Assembly: GCF_019396345.1 (NCBI RefSeq) | Contig: NZ_JAHKRM010000059.1 | Location: 1 to 38,029, forward strand | Source of the DNA: Nonomuraea guangzhouensis | GTDB taxonomy: Bacteria; Actinomycetota; Actinomycetes; Streptosporangiales; Streptosporangiaceae | Reading direction: 5' to 3' | Length of the DNA: 38,029 bases | Shown: in pieces, positions 30,070 to 36,865 of the stretch | How positions within the stretch are numbered: position 1 is the first letter of the stretch | Layout of the letters: each line of letters opens with the position of its first letter | Notes under the pieces: model-generated | Told to the model about the DNA's origin: nothing | Databases searched by the model: none | The model's input: the letters and a program-made list of their open reading frames with translations, nothing else | Made by a program: the position numbers and the translations under genes

Positions 30070-30753
30070 GCCGTGCTCGACGGCCCTGCCCTGGTCGTCG
30101 TAGGTGGTGCGGAGCATGGTGAGGAGCGGGGCGCCGCGCCGTTCGTCCAGCAGCTTGGCCTCGGCCTGGGTGGCCGCGCGGGCGCCGATGCGCTGGTTGG
30201 CGACCCGCATCCGCACGCCCGCGCCGCGCAGCAGCTCGTACAGGCCGCGCCCCTCCAGGCCGGCCGTCGTCAGCGGGGCCAGGCCCAGCGGCAGCCAGTT
30301 GTGCAGCACGGCCAGCGGCTCACCGGCGGCGAAGCGGAGCCGTTCGAGGTAGAGCACCTCGGTGCCGGGTTCGACGCCGAGGATGGCGGCGATCTCCTCG
30401 GGCACCGGCCGGGGCTCCAGGGCCAGGACCTGGGTCGCCGGTTCCTGGCCGGCGCGGCGCAGGTCGTCGTAGAGGCTGGTGAGCTCGACCGAGCGCTTGA
30501 CCTGGCCGTGCACCACCTGGGTGCCGACGCCGCGCTTGCGGACCAGCAGGCCCTTGTCCACCAGATACTGGATGGCCTGGCGGATGGTGGGCCTGGACAG
30601 GCCCAGCTTGTCGGCGAGCAGGATCTCGTTGTCCAGCCGGGAGCCGGGCGCCAGGTCGCCTCGCCGGATCGCCTCGGCGATCTGCTCAGCCACCTGGAAG
30701 TAGAGCGGCACAGGGCTGGAGCGGTCCAGCTCGATCGCCAGGTTCGCGGTCAT
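30013..30753 (-). CDS. GntR family regulator, HutC subfamily
   Basis: The 246-residue protein has an N-terminal GntR winged helix (PLYFQVAEQIAEAIRRGDL, ADKLGLSRPTIRQAIQYLVD). A C-terminal UTRA ligand domain follows (GTEVLYLERLRFAAGEPLAV, ending YRASLYSLEVTLIER). HutC-type regulators bind small ligands, often sugar phosphates, and recognise dyads such as GTC-N2-GAC. Two such dyads flank its promoter. ATG 30753 lies 7 nt after TAATCT, so the mRNA is probably leaderless. It is divergent from a HAD phosphatase and an inositol-phosphatase-like gene, its likely targets. Confidence 0.92.
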   Translation of the reverse strand: MTANLAIELDRSSPVPLYFQVAEQIAEAIRRGDLAPGSRLDNEILLADKLGLSRPTIRQAIQYLVDKGLLVRKRGVGTQVVHGQVKRSVELTSLYDDLRRAGQEPATQVLALEPRPVPEEIAAILGVEPGTEVLYLERLRFAAGEPLAVLHNWLPLGLAPLTTAGLEGRGLYELLRGAGVRMRVANQRIGARAATQAEAKLLDERRGAPLLTMLRTTYDDQGRAVEHGSHVYRASLYSLEVTLIER

Positions 30754-30760
30754 GCTGATC

Positions 30761-30790
30761 AGATTAACCGAGGTCAGAATGTCCTGACAA
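30761..30790 (-). promoter_or_regulatory. GntR promoter with operator
   Basis: On the minus strand TTGTCA (30785-30790) and TAATCT (30761-30766) are 18 nt apart. TGTCCTGACA (30780-30789) overlaps the -35, and a wider dyad GTCAG-AATGTC-CTGAC spans 30773-30788. Autorepression by the GntR protein is likely. Confidence 0.75.
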
Positions 30791-30810
30791 TTATCGCCGC
30801 TCAGAAATAT

Positions 30811-30831
30811 GACATCATGTCTTGACATAAT
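30811..30831. promoter_or_regulatory. Second GntR operator near the HAD promoter
   Basis: TGTCTTGACA (30818-30827) repeats the TGTC-N2-GACA pattern of the first site, 38 bp away. It overlaps the dyad GACAT-C-ATGTC (30811-30821) and CATAAT (30826-30831), a possible -10 for the divergent HAD operon. Confidence 0.6.
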
Positions 30832-30912
30832 GGTGCCGGCTCGCCGCTCGCCCCCTTGCCCGGAGCGGTGGGCCACCGCTCCGACGGCGTCCGTAGGGGA
30901 GGGGAGCGTCCG

Positions 30913-31665
30913 ATGAGGGCCCTGCTGCTGGACTTCGGCGGCGTGCTCGTCGAGGGCGTCACGCGCCCGTCCTGGGCCGCCGAGCTGGCCGGGGAGGTGC
31001 ACCGGCGGTTGATCGGCGCCGGGTGCACCGAGCTGGGCGTGGCCGACGCGGAGATCGACATCAGGGCGGGCGCGGCGGCCGACACGTGCTGGAAGGACGC
31101 CATGTCCAGGCCGCGAGCGCCCAGGGAGCTGACGCACCGCGAGTTCTGGACTGATTTCGTCGCCGCCGACTGGCCCGAGGCCGCGCGTGCCGTGGTGGCG
31201 GCCGAGGCCACCGCCCTGTGCAAGCGGATGGGTGAGCTGCGCTGGCACGGCGCCCTGCGCCCCGGCATCCCCGAGCTGCTGGCCGCCTGCCGGGCCAGGC
31301 AGGTGCCGGTGGCGGTGGTGAGCAACGCGCGGTGCGGTGCGGTACACCGCGACTTCCTGGCCGCCCGGGGCGTCGAGGTGGCGCAGCAGGTCTACAGCGA
31401 CGAGGCCGGCGTCAGGAAGCCGAACCCGGAGATGATCTGGATCGCCACCCGCGCGCTCGGCGTCGATCCGGCGGACGCCTGGTACGTCGGCGACAACCTC
31501 GACAGAGACGTCGTCTGCGGCCGGCGCGCGGGAGTGGGCATGACCGTGCTGATGACGTCGAAGAGCACGGCCCGCATCCCGTACCGGGTACGACAGCGCC
31601 CGGCGGCCGTCGTGGACGACGCCTTCGCCCTGATGGACAAGCTCTTGGAGGAGACATGGACGTGA
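30913..31665 (+). CDS. HAD superfamily phosphatase
   Basis: The 250-residue hydrolase has the HAD motifs in order: LLLDFGGVLVEG (nucleophile D7; the second Asp of DxD is Gly), VAVVSNARCG (motif II), RKPNPEMIW (motif III Lys) and YVGDNLDRDV (motif IV Asp pair). A helical cap lies between motifs I and II. It probably dephosphorylates a small phosphate ester. ATG 30913 is preceded by AGGGGAGGGGAG. The last 10 nt overlap the next gene. The substrate is unknown; the GntR/UTRA regulator suggests a sugar phosphate. Confidence 0.87.
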   Translation: MRALLLDFGGVLVEGVTRPSWAAELAGEVHRRLIGAGCTELGVADAEIDIRAGAAADTCWKDAMSRPRAPRELTHREFWTDFVAADWPEAARAVVAAEATALCKRMGELRWHGALRPGIPELLAACRARQVPVAVVSNARCGAVHRDFLAARGVEVAQQVYSDEAGVRKPNPEMIWIATRALGVDPADAWYVGDNLDRDVVCGRRAGVGMTVLMTSKSTARIPYRVRQRPAAVVDDAFALMDKLLEETWT

Positions 31666-32426
31666 CACGGTTGCTCGACACCGCCTCGGAGGCGGCCAGG
31701 GCGGTCGGACCGAGGCTGCGCAAGGCGTTCAGGTCGCGGCCCCCGGTCGCCACCAAGCGTGACTTCCACGATCCGGTCACCGAGCATGACCGGGCCGCGG
31801 AGGAGACGATCCGCGCCGTCATCACCGCCCATTGGCCCGGCAGCGCGATCGTGGGCGAGGAGGGCGGTGTCACCGGCTCCGGCGAGCCGCGCTGGTACGT
31901 CGACCCGATCGACGGCACCGCCAACTTCGCCGCCGGCCTGCCGTTCTTCTGCGTCTCCATCGCCGCCGCGGTGGACGGCGAGCTGGTGGCGGGCGTCGTC
32001 TACGATCCGGTGCGCGAGGACGAGTTCACCGCCTCCACCGAGGGCGCCTGGTGCAACGGCACGCCGATCCGCAGCAAGGGGGCGGTGACCGACCGGGAGG
32101 CGATGCTGCTGTCCAGCTACCCCGCGCCGCTGGACCTGGCGGCCGAGGGCGAGCAGGCGCTGCACCGCTACGGCCGCTTCCTGGAGTCGTTCGCCGCGGT
32201 GCGCCGGCCGGGCAGCGCCGCGCTCAAGCTCGCGCACGTCGCCGCCGGGTGGGCCGACGCCGCGTACGGCACGCACTCCAGCCCCTGGGACGTGGCGGCG
32301 GGCGCCCTGCTGGTACGTCAGGCGGGCGGCGTCTACATCGGCGACCCGCTGGAGAAGGGTGACTATCTGGCCTGCGTCGGCGGCTTCGACCTGCGCGGCT
32401 CCGTCCTCGCCGAAGTGACGCCCTGA
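31656..32426 (+). CDS. Inositol monophosphatase family protein
   Basis: The 256-residue enzyme belongs to the Mg-dependent IMPase/FBPase family. Metal ligands are visible: IVGEEGG (E68/E69), DPIDGTANF (D83, D86) and SSPWDVAAGALLVRQAGG for the C-terminal Asp. DPVTEHDRAAE at the N-terminus is also typical. Possible substrates are inositol phosphate, histidinol phosphate or a sugar bisphosphate; the sequence does not decide. GGAGGAG precedes ATG 31656, which overlaps the HAD stop by 10 nt, so the two phosphatases are co-translated. Confidence 0.92.
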   Translation: MDVTRLLDTASEAARAVGPRLRKAFRSRPPVATKRDFHDPVTEHDRAAEETIRAVITAHWPGSAIVGEEGGVTGSGEPRWYVDPIDGTANFAAGLPFFCVSIAAAVDGELVAGVVYDPVREDEFTASTEGAWCNGTPIRSKGAVTDREAMLLSSYPAPLDLAAEGEQALHRYGRFLESFAAVRRPGSAALKLAHVAAGWADAAYGTHSSPWDVAAGALLVRQAGGVYIGDPLEKGDYLACVGGFDLRGSVLAEVTP

Positions 32427-32563
32427 CCGGGCCGGCGCTCATTGCCGACGAGCGGTCGCGGGCGCGGCCGACGGCGCCGGCGGCTGCTGTCGGCGACGGT
32501 GGCACCGTACGCGGCCTCAACGTGGCGGGTGGGCGTCCGGGGCGATGAACCCGCGGCTCGTGA

Positions 32564-32710
32564 TCAGTTCCGGGGTGCGATCCGGTAGGCCCGGATGACG
32601 GTCTGCTCGACGGCGTTTCCTGCGGCGTCGGTGGCCTTGGCGCGCAGGCAGACGAACGTCATCTCTTCCTTCCAGCCGGAGTACATGAAGTACGCCCCGA
32701 ATGACCAACT
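32564..32710 (-). pseudogene. C-terminal remnant of an extracellular Ig-like-domain protein
   Basis: On the minus strand the frame reads SWSFGAYFMYSGWKEEMTF, then VCLRAKATDAAGNAVEQTVI and RAYRIAPRN before a stop. TDAAGN...TVIRAY is the pattern of the last beta-strands in secreted bacterial Ig-like domains. Upstream the frame loses any such character after about 32710, and no signal peptide or domain core is found. I read it as the decayed 3' end of a gene. The rest of the gap 32427-32763 holds nothing else that I can support. Confidence 0.45.
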
Positions 32711-32763
32711 GCGGCTTTCACCCAGGGGCCGTGATCGACGTCTGCATTCGAGGGAAGATCGCC

Positions 32764-32769
32764 TAGGGT
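32764..32769 (+). promoter_or_regulatory. -10 element before a leaderless upstream ORF
   Basis: TAGGGT is followed after exactly 7 nt by GTG 32777, the same arrangement as at trpF and pgsA. Confidence 0.5.
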
Positions 32770-32776
32770 GGCTCTC

Positions 32777-32863
32777 GTGCATCAGCCGTCGATCGCTCAC
32801 AACAGACCAGGCAGAGGCGAAACTCATCGTCAGTCGCGCGAACGGCTCGCCGTATGCATATGA
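32777..32863 (+). CDS. Putative 28-codon leaderless upstream ORF
   Basis: GTG 32777 opens a 28-codon frame (starts VHQPSIAHNRPGRGE, ends RLAVCI) that stops at TGA 32861-32863. Its stop overlaps ATG 32860 of the XRE regulator as ATGA. The regulator itself has no ribosome-binding site, so translation may depend on this small frame by termination-reinitiation. The peptide has no recognisable function. Support is positional (a -10 7 nt upstream, exact ATGA overlap); conservation in relatives is untested. Confidence 0.4.
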   Translation: MHQPSIAHNRPGRGETHRQSRERLAVCI

Positions 32864-33690
32864 AGGTCGTGGCCGAGCGGCTGCGCTGCCTGCGCGGCGC
32901 GCGCGGGCTGTCGATGAAGGCCGCCGCCGACGCGGCCGGGCTGAACACCTCCACGATCTACCGCATCGAACACGGCTTCGTCGCGCCACGTGAGTCGACC
33001 GTACGTCTCCTGCTGGCCCTGTACGGCGAGCAGGCGCACGAGCGGACGTTGCTGTCGCTGCTGCGTGGCGAGCGCCCGCCCGGCTGGTTCGACGCGCCGC
33101 GGGTGCCGCTGTGGCTGACCGGGTTCCTCGAGCAGGAGGACCAGGCGCAGGTCATCTACACCTACGGCCCGCAGCACGTCCCGGCGCTGCTGCAGACCCG
33201 CGCCTACGCCGAGGCCGCGGTCCGCGCCGCCCGCCACCCGAGCGCCACCCCCGAGCAGGTCAACGGCGGCGCCGACCTCATCATGCGCAGGCAGGAGCTG
33301 CTCGAGCGGCCCGGCGGCCCGCACCTGTGGGCGGTGCTCGACCGCAAGGCGCTCCTCGACCCGCCGCTGACCCGCTCCGGCGACCGGCTGGAGCAGCTGG
33401 ACGCGCTGGTCTCGGCGGCCAAGGAGCCCAACGTCGCCGTGCAGATCGCCCGGCCCAGCGCCGACACCGGCTACCTCTACCACGGGGCGCCGTTCACCCT
33501 GCTGCGCTTCCCCGAGCGGGACAGGCCCGACATGCTGGTGCTGCACCTGCTGCACGGGCCGGTTCTCGTCGACGACCGGCGGCAGGCGGAGGACTACCAG
33601 CAGGCGTTCGCCCGGCTGTCGCTGTCGGCCTTCCGCGTGGACGACACCCTCGACGTGCTCGACACGATCCGCGGGACGCTCACCGGCTGA
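32860..33690 (+). CDS. XRE-family regulator with DUF5753
   Basis: The 276-residue protein has an N-terminal helix-turn-helix (VAERLRCLRGARGLSMKAAA, AGLNTSTIYRIEHG). The large C-terminal DUF5753 region carries VIYTYGPQHVPALLQTRAYA, RRQELLERPGGPHLWAVLD and LLRFPERDRPDMLVLHLLHG. This is the very common actinomycete regulator that usually pairs with a small DUF397 protein. No DUF397 gene follows; the next gene is a partial methyltransferase. The start could be ATG 32854 or 32860; 32860 is preferred for its ATGA overlap with the upstream ORF. Confidence 0.9.
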   Translation: MKVVAERLRCLRGARGLSMKAAADAAGLNTSTIYRIEHGFVAPRESTVRLLLALYGEQAHERTLLSLLRGERPPGWFDAPRVPLWLTGFLEQEDQAQVIYTYGPQHVPALLQTRAYAEAAVRAARHPSATPEQVNGGADLIMRRQELLERPGGPHLWAVLDRKALLDPPLTRSGDRLEQLDALVSAAKEPNVAVQIARPSADTGYLYHGAPFTLLRFPERDRPDMLVLHLLHGPVLVDDRRQAEDYQQAFARLSLSAFRVDDTLDVLDTIRGTLTG

Positions 33691-33728
33691 GAGGATGAGC
33701 CTTTTCGAGGCGGCTCGACGGAGGCGAC

Positions 33729-34091
33729 GTGAAGACCGACGGCGGCAGCCCGGTCACGTCCTTGGCGGGTGTCAGCACGGCCCGGATGTACGACGCCGCC
33801 CAGCTCGCCAGGCTGCGCGCGGCCATGGTCCCCGGCAGCCACCTGTGGCTGACCGTGATCAGCCTCGACGGCTACGACGACGCGGTACGCCGGGCGGTGG
33901 CGGTCAGCCATCGCGAGCTCGGCCTGGTCAGGCACCTGCGCACCCGCGAGCGGGCGCTGGCCCTGTTCGACGGCCTCGACCTGCTGGATCCCGGGCTGGT
34001 CCGGGTGCCGCGGTGGCGTCCCGACGGCACCGAGGTCGAGATCGCTCCGGCTCGTACGGGCCGGCTGGGGGGCGTGGCCAGGATCAGGTGA
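33729..34091 (+). CDS. C-terminal fragment of a PF04672 SAM-dependent methyltransferase
   Basis: The 120-residue product matches only the C-terminal part of the actinobacterial SAM-dependent methyltransferase family PF04672: YDAAQLARLRAAMVPGSHLW, RTRERALALFDGLDLLDPGL and VRVPRWRPDG. Full members are about 260-280 residues, with the SAM-binding Rossmann motifs in the N-terminal part, absent here. GTG 33729 is preceded by GGAGG, so the fragment may be translated. In this family the XRE-DUF5753 neighbour is typical, which suggests a deletion of the N-terminal half. It is probably catalytically dead. Confidence 0.7.
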   Translation: MKTDGGSPVTSLAGVSTARMYDAAQLARLRAAMVPGSHLWLTVISLDGYDDAVRRAVAVSHRELGLVRHLRTRERALALFDGLDLLDPGLVRVPRWRPDGTEVEIAPARTGRLGGVARIR

Positions 34092-34104
34092 GCGACAGGC
34101 GCGG

Positions 34105-34758
34105 TCAGTGCCCCTTGCGGAAGTCGCCCGCCTGGCGGACGTGCTCGATCATGATGCGCTCGGCCGCGACGCCGTCGGCGCCCTCGAGCGCGGCCAGGAT
34201 GCCCTCGTGCGCGTCGAGCTGCATCTTGACCTGCTCGGCGTCGAGCCACAGCGAGGCCTCGGCGGGCACGGGGAGGCTGTCGCGCACCGCCCTGGCGTGC
34301 TGGCCGAGGAAGGCCGGGCCGCCGATGTCGGCGATGCGCAGGTGGAAGAGCCTGCTCTGCTCGCCCAGCCGGTCGTTCCTGCCCTCCTTGGCGTCGCGGA
34401 CCATCGAGGCGTGCAGCTCACGCAGCCCGGTCAGGTCGGCGGCGGTGATCCGGGAGGCGGCCAGGCGGGCGCCCAGGCCCTCGACGACCGCGCGCAGGCC
34501 GTAGTACTCCTCCAGCGCGTCGTCGCCCAGGTCGACCACGGTCGCGCCGTGATGGGCCTCGTAGCTGATCAGCCGGTCCTTCTCCAGCCTGCGCAGCGCT
34601 TCGCGGACCGGGGTGACCGATACGCCCAGCCTGCGGGCCACCGCTCCGGCGCGCAGGGCGGTGCCGCCGGGGATCCTGGCCGTGCGGATCTCGTCGAGCA
34701 GCACGCTGTAGACGTATTCGGCCTTGCTCATGGGCGGCCGCGGCTCGCTGGTCGGCAT
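34105..34758 (-). CDS. GntR family regulator, FadR/FCD subfamily
   Basis: The 217-residue protein has a GntR winged helix (YVYSVLLDEIRTARIPGGTA, ARRLGVSVTPVREALRRLEK). An all-helical FCD ligand domain follows (EEYYGLRAVVEGLGARLAA, FHLRIADIGG, EHVRQAGDFR). FCD regulators usually sense organic acids. It is divergent from the CoA-transferase/lyase/TRAP operon, its likely target. ATG 34758 is preferred; GACACT ends 7 nt upstream on the coding strand and might be a -10. ATG 34782 would add 8 residues. Confidence 0.9.
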   Translation of the reverse strand: MPTSEPRPPMSKAEYVYSVLLDEIRTARIPGGTALRAGAVARRLGVSVTPVREALRRLEKDRLISYEAHHGATVVDLGDDALEEYYGLRAVVEGLGARLAASRITAADLTGLRELHASMVRDAKEGRNDRLGEQSRLFHLRIADIGGPAFLGQHARAVRDSLPVPAEASLWLDAEQVKMQLDAHEGILAALEGADGVAAERIMIEHVRQAGDFRKGH

Positions 34759-34790
34759 GTCCCTCAGTGTCCCGCAATTCAAGACAAAGG

Positions 34791-34818
34791 TTGACCTATG
34801 AGATATTTCTTATAAGTT
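34791..34818 (+). promoter_or_regulatory. Promoter of the CoA-transferase operon
   Basis: TTGACC (34791-34796) and TAAGTT (34813-34818) are 16 nt apart; ATG 34827 follows 8 nt later without a ribosome-binding site. The palindrome CTTATAAG (34809-34816) overlaps the -10 and is a candidate site for the divergent GntR regulator. Confidence 0.65.
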
Positions 34819-34826
34819 ACATGTCC

Positions 34827-36014
34827 ATGACTCCCCTCGCTGACCTGCGGGTCATCGACGCCGCGACGTTGTTCGCCGGGCCATCCGCCGCGATGATGCT
34901 CGGTGACTTCGGCGCCGACGTGATCAAGATCGAGCATCCCCGCCGCGGTGACCCGTCACGCGGGCACGGCGCCTCGGTCGACGGGGTGGGCCTGTGGTGG
35001 AAGACGCTGTCGCGCAACAAGCGCGCCGCCGCGGTCGACCTGTCGCGCGCCGAAGGGCAGGAGATCCTGCGCCGCCTGGTCGAGCGCTCGGACGTGCTGG
35101 TCGAGAACTTCCGCCCCGGCACCCTGGAACGCTGGGGCCTGGCCCCCGGCGACCTCATGGACATCAACCCGCGCCTGATCGTGGCGCGGATGACCGGCTT
35201 CGGGCAGTTCGGCCCGATGGCCAAGCAGCCCGGATTCGGCACGCTGGCCGAGGCGATGAGCGGGTTCGCGGCCATGACCGGCCAGCCGGACGGCCCGCCC
35301 ACGCTGCCGCCGCTCGCCCTGGCCGACGGCATCGCCGGGCTGGCCATGTCGTACGCCGTCATGGTCGCCCTGCGCGCCCGCGAGCAGAGCGGGCGCGGCC
35401 AGGTCATCGACATGGCCATCATCGAGCCGATCCTGGGGCTGCTCGGGCCGCAGATGAGCGCGTTCAAGGCGCTCGGCGTCGTGCCCCGGCGCACCGGCAA
35501 CCGCTCCAGCAGCAACGCGCCGCGCAACACCTACCGCACCCGCGACGGCCGCTGGCTGGCCATCTCCACCAGCGCCCAGCCCATCGCCGAGCGCGTGGTC
35601 ACCCTGGTCGGCCGGCCCGACCTGGTCGAGCAGCCCTGGTTCGCCAGCGGCCACGGCCGGGTCCAGCACGTCGACGAGCTCGACGAGGCCGTCGCCTCCT
35701 GGATCGCCGAACGCGACGCCGACGAGGTCGTCGCCCGCTTCGAGGAGGTCCAGGCGGCCATCGCCCCCATCTACGACGTCTCCGACATCGCCGAGGACCC
35801 GCAGTACGCGGCTCTGGACACCTTCATCGAGGTGCCGGACGAGGAACTGGGCTCGGTCACCATGCAGAACGTGCTGTTCCGCCTGTCCGACACGCCCGGC
35901 GCGGTCACCTGGCCGGGGCGGCGCCTCGGCCGCGACACCGACGAGGTGCTCGGCGAGCTCGCCTACGGCCCCGAGGAGATCACCCGGCTGCGCGAGGACG
36001 GGGTGATCGCATGA
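34827..36014 (+). CDS. Class III CoA-transferase (CaiB/BaiF family)
   Basis: The 395-residue enzyme belongs to family III CoA-transferases, which move CoA between carboxylic acids. VIDAATLFAGPSAAMMLGDF, GADVIKIEHPRRGDPSR, SDVLVENFRPGTLERWGL and RNTYRTRDGRWLAISTSAQP are typical. The catalytic Asp is D167 in LADGIAG. ATG 34827 is set by the promoter; ATG 34821 is also in frame. Its stop overlaps the lyase start (ATGA at 36011). With a CitE-like lyase next door, the acid is likely a malate- or citramalate-like dicarboxylate. Confidence 0.93.
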   Translation: MTPLADLRVIDAATLFAGPSAAMMLGDFGADVIKIEHPRRGDPSRGHGASVDGVGLWWKTLSRNKRAAAVDLSRAEGQEILRRLVERSDVLVENFRPGTLERWGLAPGDLMDINPRLIVARMTGFGQFGPMAKQPGFGTLAEAMSGFAAMTGQPDGPPTLPPLALADGIAGLAMSYAVMVALRAREQSGRGQVIDMAIIEPILGLLGPQMSAFKALGVVPRRTGNRSSSNAPRNTYRTRDGRWLAISTSAQPIAERVVTLVGRPDLVEQPWFASGHGRVQHVDELDEAVASWIAERDADEVVARFEEVQAAIAPIYDVSDIAEDPQYAALDTFIEVPDEELGSVTMQNVLFRLSDTPGAVTWPGRRLGRDTDEVLGELAYGPEEITRLREDGVIA

Positions 36015-36838
36015 ACATCCCCGTCACCTGGCTGTACGTCCCCGGCGACCGGCCCGAGCGGTTCGACAAGGCCGCCGCCTCCGGGGCCGACGTGGTCATC
36101 ATCGATCTGGAGGACGCCGTCGTGCCCGCCCGCAAGGACGAGGCCAGGGCCAACGCCGCCGCCTACCTGGCGCGCCGTACCGGATCGGCCGAGGTGCACG
36201 TCCGGATCAACGACCTGGCCAGCGGGCGCGGCCGCGACGACCTCGCCGCGCTCGGCGGCCTGGCGGGGCTCGACGCGGTCCGGCTGCCCAAGGTCGAGTC
36301 GGCCGGCGTGCTGGACGGGCTGCCGGTCAAGGCGTACGCGCTGCTGGAGTCGGCGGCCGGGATCGTCGCCGCCCACACCATCGCCGCCCACCCGGGCGTG
36401 GTGGGCGTCGCGCTCGGCGAGCAGGACCTGGCGGCCGAGCTGTCGATCACCGACGAGAGCGCCATGAACCACCTGCGGCTCCAGGTGGTCCTGGCCGCCG
36501 CGGCCGCGGGCCTGCCGCCCGTGCCGATGTCGGTCTACCCCGATGTCCAGGACGAGGCGGGCCTGGCGGCCTCCTGCCGGGCCGGCCGCGCGATCGGCCT
36601 GTTCGGCAGGACCGCCATCCATCCGCGCCAGATCCCGGTGATCAGACGGGCCTTCAGCCCCACGCGGGAGGAGACGGACCGGGCCACCGAGATCGTCCAG
36701 GCCGCCGAGGAGGCCGAGCGGGCCGGGGCGGGTGCCGTCGCGCTACCTGACGGACGCTTCGTCGACGCGCCGATCGTCGCCAGGGCCCGCCGAACCCTTG
36801 CCCTCGCCGAGCGCCTCGCGCCCGAGGACTTTTCGTAA
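36011..36838 (+). CDS. CitE-like CoA-ester lyase (HpcH/HpaI aldolase/citrate lyase family)
   Basis: The 275-residue protein matches stand-alone CitE-like lyases that cleave 3-hydroxy-dicarboxyl-CoA esters such as malyl-CoA or citramalyl-CoA. TWLYVPGDRPERFDKAAASG, VVIIDLEDAVVPARKDEAR, VRINDL, RLPKVES, LLESAAGI and ALGEQDLAAEL (metal-binding Glu and Asp) are present, and GRTAIHPRQI lies near the end. No citF or citD genes are present, so it is not citrate lyase. ATG 36011 overlaps the CoA-transferase stop as ATGA. Expected products are acetyl-CoA (or a homologue) and an oxoacid. Confidence 0.92.
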   Translation: MNIPVTWLYVPGDRPERFDKAAASGADVVIIDLEDAVVPARKDEARANAAAYLARRTGSAEVHVRINDLASGRGRDDLAALGGLAGLDAVRLPKVESAGVLDGLPVKAYALLESAAGIVAAHTIAAHPGVVGVALGEQDLAAELSITDESAMNHLRLQVVLAAAAAGLPPVPMSVYPDVQDEAGLAASCRAGRAIGLFGRTAIHPRQIPVIRRAFSPTREETDRATEIVQAAEEAERAGAGAVALPDGRFVDAPIVARARRTLALAERLAPEDFS

Positions 36839-36865
36839 CCACCCCCCATTGGAGGCAATTTCGTC

